The notes beneath the pieces are model-generated. The model made no database searches. It saw only the letters and a list, made by a program, of their open reading frames with translations, and was not told the origin of the DNA. A DNA stretch of 64,000 bases. Source: Pomacea canaliculata (lineage: Eukaryota > Mollusca > Gastropoda > Architaenioglossa > Ampullariidae). Where the stretch lies: the NCBI RefSeq assembly GCF_003073045.1, contig NC_037597.1, positions 7,746,717-7,810,716 on the forward strand. Reading direction: 5' to 3'. Both the position numbers and the translations under genes were made by a program. Of this stretch, positions 60,401 through 64,000 are shown piece after piece. How positions within the stretch are numbered: position 1 is the first letter of the stretch; every line of letters begins with the position of its first letter.

Positions 60401-61707
60401 GGAGCATGACGTGGACTTCCTCATACATACATACCTTGACTAACATCAACAGACGAGCGTGTATTAGGAGCGCTTGATTCAGGTGCAAATAGTTTATTGC
60501 CAGTTTCATTTGATGTAGCAAATTACTAACATGATAAGTCAACATAAGCATTTTAAAATAGTGATCTGTATTTGGCACAATTTGGACGTACAGTTAAGAA
60601 TTACCCATTTACTCAATTAAAGAAAATTCATTGAGCTTTCTTCCAGATTACCCGTAAGGAAAATATTTTGGGAGGTATAGGAGACAGACTTTTTTTTTTT
60701 ACATGATCTGGGTAATAAGGCCACTATAAAAACAAAAACTCTACGCTGCGTGAATATGCGCAAACAGAACTGCATTGGATGCGCGAAGTTGATAATTGAA
60801 AACTAACAAATAAAATGACCATTTATATTACGCCTTCAAGACATCGTATGCTCAATTAATTGATTTGTCTTTGTACAATGACTAAATGAGCTAGAAGAAG
60901 TCATGTTTTAAGACAGTGAATCAGAAGCTTGATATCGATGTACAGTATAAGCATGTATATATAAAGATATCAAACTATTGACGAGCAAAATAGGAAAAGT
61001 AAAAAAGCAAAAAGAGGATCAAAGACATCATAAATAACCGATTTAAATTAACATTGTCAATATTGTAAAGGCCTATTAATATTATGCATCATCATCATTA
61101 CTTTCGTGTAGTGTTTTATTAAATATTTAGTATTTTTAAAATATTAAATTTTTGGAATGCAAAAGTCAAAGTCAAATTATACGTATCTGCTGTTGTCTTA
61201 AAAATACGTTTAGTAATTCTGAAACATCACTTTTAGCATATAACAGCATATATGTGTAGTTTATATGTAAGAAAAGCAAGTGATGGTCAGACGTGCGAAG
61301 GAACATTGAATCTGAAGTCTCTCCATCATGGTGTCTTTACAATATTTATAAACATAGGGTATTTACAGGCCAAAAGAGAACTGTATAGCAAAGAAGAATA
61401 AAGAAGACTTTAAGTCATAGTGGTTCTTTTCTTTTTTTGATTACCGCCACAACGTCTCAGAAACTATTTAGTATCTCTTGCTGCGGAAGTTCTAAAAATA
61501 TTCTTTTTTGTTTACTTATTTGCTATCAGATGATTTGGTCATAAGCTTGTGAATTTAAAATTAAGTAAATAAAACAATTTGGCAAAAAAATAAAGTTAAA
61601 AAGAAAAGTTCGCTAACTGTAAAATTGCCTCTGGCCCAATGCTTTTCTTTAAATTTCAGGCGGGGAACTGAAGAGTGAAATGCACTGGACTTAAGAAATC
61701 ACAGTCA
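57443..61707. other. Intergenic region between the globin and the BAD-like gene
   Basis: AT-rich spacer. It contains a diverged tRNA-like SINE candidate (59320-59560), a C run near 59831, a GT microsatellite at 60011-60025 and poly-T runs. A GC-richer stretch at 60140-60440 has no recognisable coding match. No conserved exon was identified. Confidence 0.4.
59320..59560 (+). repeat. Diverged tRNA-like SINE candidate
   Basis: TGGCCGAGTGATCTATAAC near 59328 resembles a tRNA-Ser/Leu A box, and GTATTTGAATCCTCG near 59397 a B box. The body reads CCGAGTGCCTTGATGGTTCC and ends near GATGATCAG. The A-to-B spacing is longer than in a tRNA gene. No target duplication was found, so this is tentative and unlike the SINE at 3477. 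Confidence 0.4.
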
Positions 61708-62696
61708 CTAAAACCAGTGGTGAGTGCCAACAGTCTCAGGATATGATGATGAATAATGACTGCCTACAGATGAATCTTCGTCCTCCTCTCTTACGGTCAT
61801 CTGCAATACAGGTACGAAATGTTAGATATGAATTGATTTTCGGTTCTCTAGATGACGTTCATACCTGACCTTTTGCAATCATGAAGATACTGGGTCCCAC
61901 TTTGTCCTCACGTCCTGAAGAAACCTGATATCATGTTTGAATGAAATGTGGGGTGGTGGTGGTGATTGTGGTGGTGGTGATGGTGGTGGTTGTGGTAGTG
62001 ATGGTGATGGTGGTGGTGTGAAACAACCAAAATTTGAGAAAAAAAAAACAAAGATTACTGCTACGTACCAAGGGTCTCCGCGAACGCTCATATACGAATT
62101 CATCACTCATACGCCGCAGCTCGCGACCCATTTCTCTGTGTTGCAGCCACCTCACGTCCGACTCGGAGTATGATCTGTCCCGCTTCGGCATACTTCTCCT
62201 ACCAGCCATCGTGGTCCGCTGCTGTTGCAACATTTGCTGGTGGAGATAATGCTGTTGTTGTTGCTGCTGTTGATAATGTACGTCTTTCTCGTGGCTGAAA
62301 GAGTAGGACCGTTGTCGCCCTGAAATTAACAAGTTAAAGATGATAACGATCATGACATGCAGTTTAATTGGTCCAGAAACCAGTTTCGAGACTTTGATAA
62401 GCTCAAGGATAACCCATAACGACAGTATGGCCAGTCTTTCAACAACACACAGACCTACGTCATCACTGTCATATTATATCAATGGTAAGAATATCTTATT
62501 TGGTCAATCAATCGTATTTTGTTGATATTTCTCGAGAAGCTCGAGGTGTTTGCATTCACAGTATTCATATACAGTTATTTGAACAAGGGACTGGCAACCA
62601 AACGGAACTAGTGAAATAATCACAGGAAAATCAACATTACTTTTAAAGACGTCCACATCACTGCTATTTACTTTTCTTATCACCAACGCTTTATAC
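61708..62696 (-). CDS. BAD: BAD-like BH3-only apoptosis regulator (3' part of gene)
   Basis: BH3-only proteins bind and neutralise pro-survival BCL-2 proteins. The core minus-strand exon 62319-62069 encodes GRELRRMSDEF, identical to the BH3 core of vertebrate BAD, preceded by W and followed by basic residues. Upstream in the same exon are RQRSYS and RDRSYS, both RxRxxS sites of the kind phosphorylated by AKT/PKA in BAD. The second sits before the BH3 at nearly the same distance as human RGRSRS. The Ser in RRMSDEF is also kept. A glutamine run (seven Q) lies between. A probable preceding exon 62696-62641 joins in phase (YKALVIRKVNSSDVDVFKR). 3' exons start at 61914 (short end DVRTKWDPVSS) or 61906, the latter running to 61865 and then 61800-61708 (MTVREEDEDSSVGSHYSSSY...). 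The first coding exon is not identified. Confidence 0.75.
61945..62022. repeat. GGT trinucleotide microsatellite in a BAD-like intron
   Basis: Imperfect (GGT)n with GAT and TGT interruptions, between two exons of the BAD-like gene. It produces a long Pro/Ser- or Thr-rich frame on the minus strand that is an artefact of the repeat. Confidence 0.85.
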
Positions 62697-64000
62697 CTGA
62701 GGTAATCCTAAATACTAAAGTAAGGGTGGGATGTGTATAGCAAGTTCATTTAGCTCGGCTGTCAACACTCAGTAGGGTGGCTTATCAAGATGTTCTACTT
62801 TACAGAGCGCTATTGCATGTTCAAACATGACCTCATTTCTCACATTGAATTCAAAATACAAAGTGATGTATTTGAATTTACTCCTGCTTTCAAGTCATGC
62901 TTTTTTTATTATTCAGTACCCGACGTGATTATTTATCGTTCTAATAGACTATTTTACAAATTATCTTTGTTTTAAAGGGAGGAGAGGGTTGATTTCTCTC
63001 TCCCTGTGTGTGTGCACGCGCGCGCTCGTGTGTTTGAACCCATAGGCCTGCGACATGTGTCAAAACATACGCGACATCTATCTGCCTTTAGAATGGATCA
63101 AAACATTTTGTCTTTCTACATTAATACGTACTTGGCACTTGCTCCATTAAATGCCGTATTTCTAAAATCATCGTTCATTATCGCCAACTACAAAAAGCTA
63201 AGATCATAAGAGCACTAACAAAACGTCTACAAAAGTATCCTATGTTCTGCAAATATCTTGAAAGTTGTTTATCTATACATATCGATATCAATAGTGGAAC
63301 TTAAATAGTTTATCGACAGCAGGTCAAGTTAAAAGATAGCGCTGACGTAATGTAGGTCACGAAAGCTGAAGTAGACAACACTACAGGGGTGCTGCGTGGA
63401 TTCTTTGGAGGGTCTAAATGATTACTCAAGCAGAGATAAAAGAAGTGAGATGTCATATTTAGGTTCAGTCGTGACTAGAACTTTTTGCACTCAGTGAGTT
63501 CCTTGTCAGAAACAAATCTGTTTACTTCTCTATTATCTGAAATTGGTAACGAATATATAAAGTGGTCACAAACAAGTGAATGTAACACAAGATCATTCTA
63601 AAATTTAATTCTTGCTTAGTGTTGTGTTGTATATTACATTATGTAGATGTCACAGTTTCTTGTTGTGTGTGTATATATATCTATATATTACAATTTTTGC
63701 TGCCCATCATCTGCAGATGTAATGAACTTTCAAGTCGATTTGTCCAGCATTTTAATGCGCATTATACTGGTTTCTGAATGAAGTATTTATCATGTGCGCG
63801 CCAAAAATGGACAACTAGATGTTGCTGCCACCACCGCCATCACCACGACTATTACCACTGATACTACTACAACTACAAATCACAGCTGCAAGTCAAAAGA
63901 CTGTCAAAGAATAGAAGGCTAGGAATGGATATTCTGGTAGCAGTTCTGAGCTGTAGTGACTATATTTATGCTGAATTCATTCATCTTCTTAACATAAAAA
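62697..64000. other. Right-hand end of the window, upstream of the recognised BAD-like exons
   Basis: No exon was recognised, although the 5' part of the BAD-like gene should lie here or beyond position 64000. There is a TG/CG-rich low-complexity run at 63003-63032, a TA-rich run near 63672-63690 and an ACC/ACT trinucleotide-rich patch at 63822-63880. Confidence 0.4.

Noticed and set aside
61931-62106. Pro/Ser-rich minus-strand frame as part of the BAD-like protein
   Set aside because: It is translation of the GGT microsatellite inside an intron; a good donor at 62068 ends the exon before it.

Overview
The window looks like nuclear DNA of a spiralian animal, most likely a gastropod mollusc. 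It is AT-rich and intron-rich with GT-AG splice sites. The encoded proteins are typical of animals, and the introns are littered with SINEs, RTE-type, CR1-like and L1-like LINEs, and hAT, piggyBac and mariner-type DNA transposons. The taxonomic guess is inference; the gene identities rest on protein similarity recalled from known families.

Layout, left to right. ARV1 (sterol/GPI homeostasis, minus strand) runs off the left edge and faces POP7 (RNase P/MRP subunit, plus). A tRNA-derived SINE with clear target duplications follows. DPY30 (COMPASS/MLL subunit, plus) has four exons. PNP (purine nucleoside phosphorylase, minus) has six exons and repeat-filled introns, and it diverges from PIGF (GPI-anchor synthesis, plus, four exons). 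BSCL2/seipin (lipid-droplet biogenesis, minus, eight exons) converges on PIGF and diverges from a 20-exon canonical poly(A) polymerase gene (plus). Beyond that lies a minus-strand globin with a lipid-anchor-like N-terminus and the classical B12.2 and G7.0 introns. At the right end is a minus-strand gene carrying an almost perfect BAD-type BH3 motif with flanking basophilic-kinase sites.

The genes are ordinary unlinked housekeeping loci rather than a pathway cluster. ARV1, PIGF and BSCL2 all act in ER lipid or GPI metabolism, but nothing else suggests co-regulation. Three pairs (ARV1/POP7, PNP/PIGF, BSCL2/PAPOLA) start head to head across 0.3-0.8 kb and probably share promoters.

The most interesting items are the invertebrate BAD-like BH3 protein, a PNP with Asp in place of the specificity Asn (human Asn243), and two conserved genes (ARV1 and the globin) each broken by a single-base frame shift that may be an assembly error. 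Splice positions were read by eye; each junction was checked for phase, and the DPY30, PNP, PIGF, BSCL2 and PAPOLA models all close in frame.
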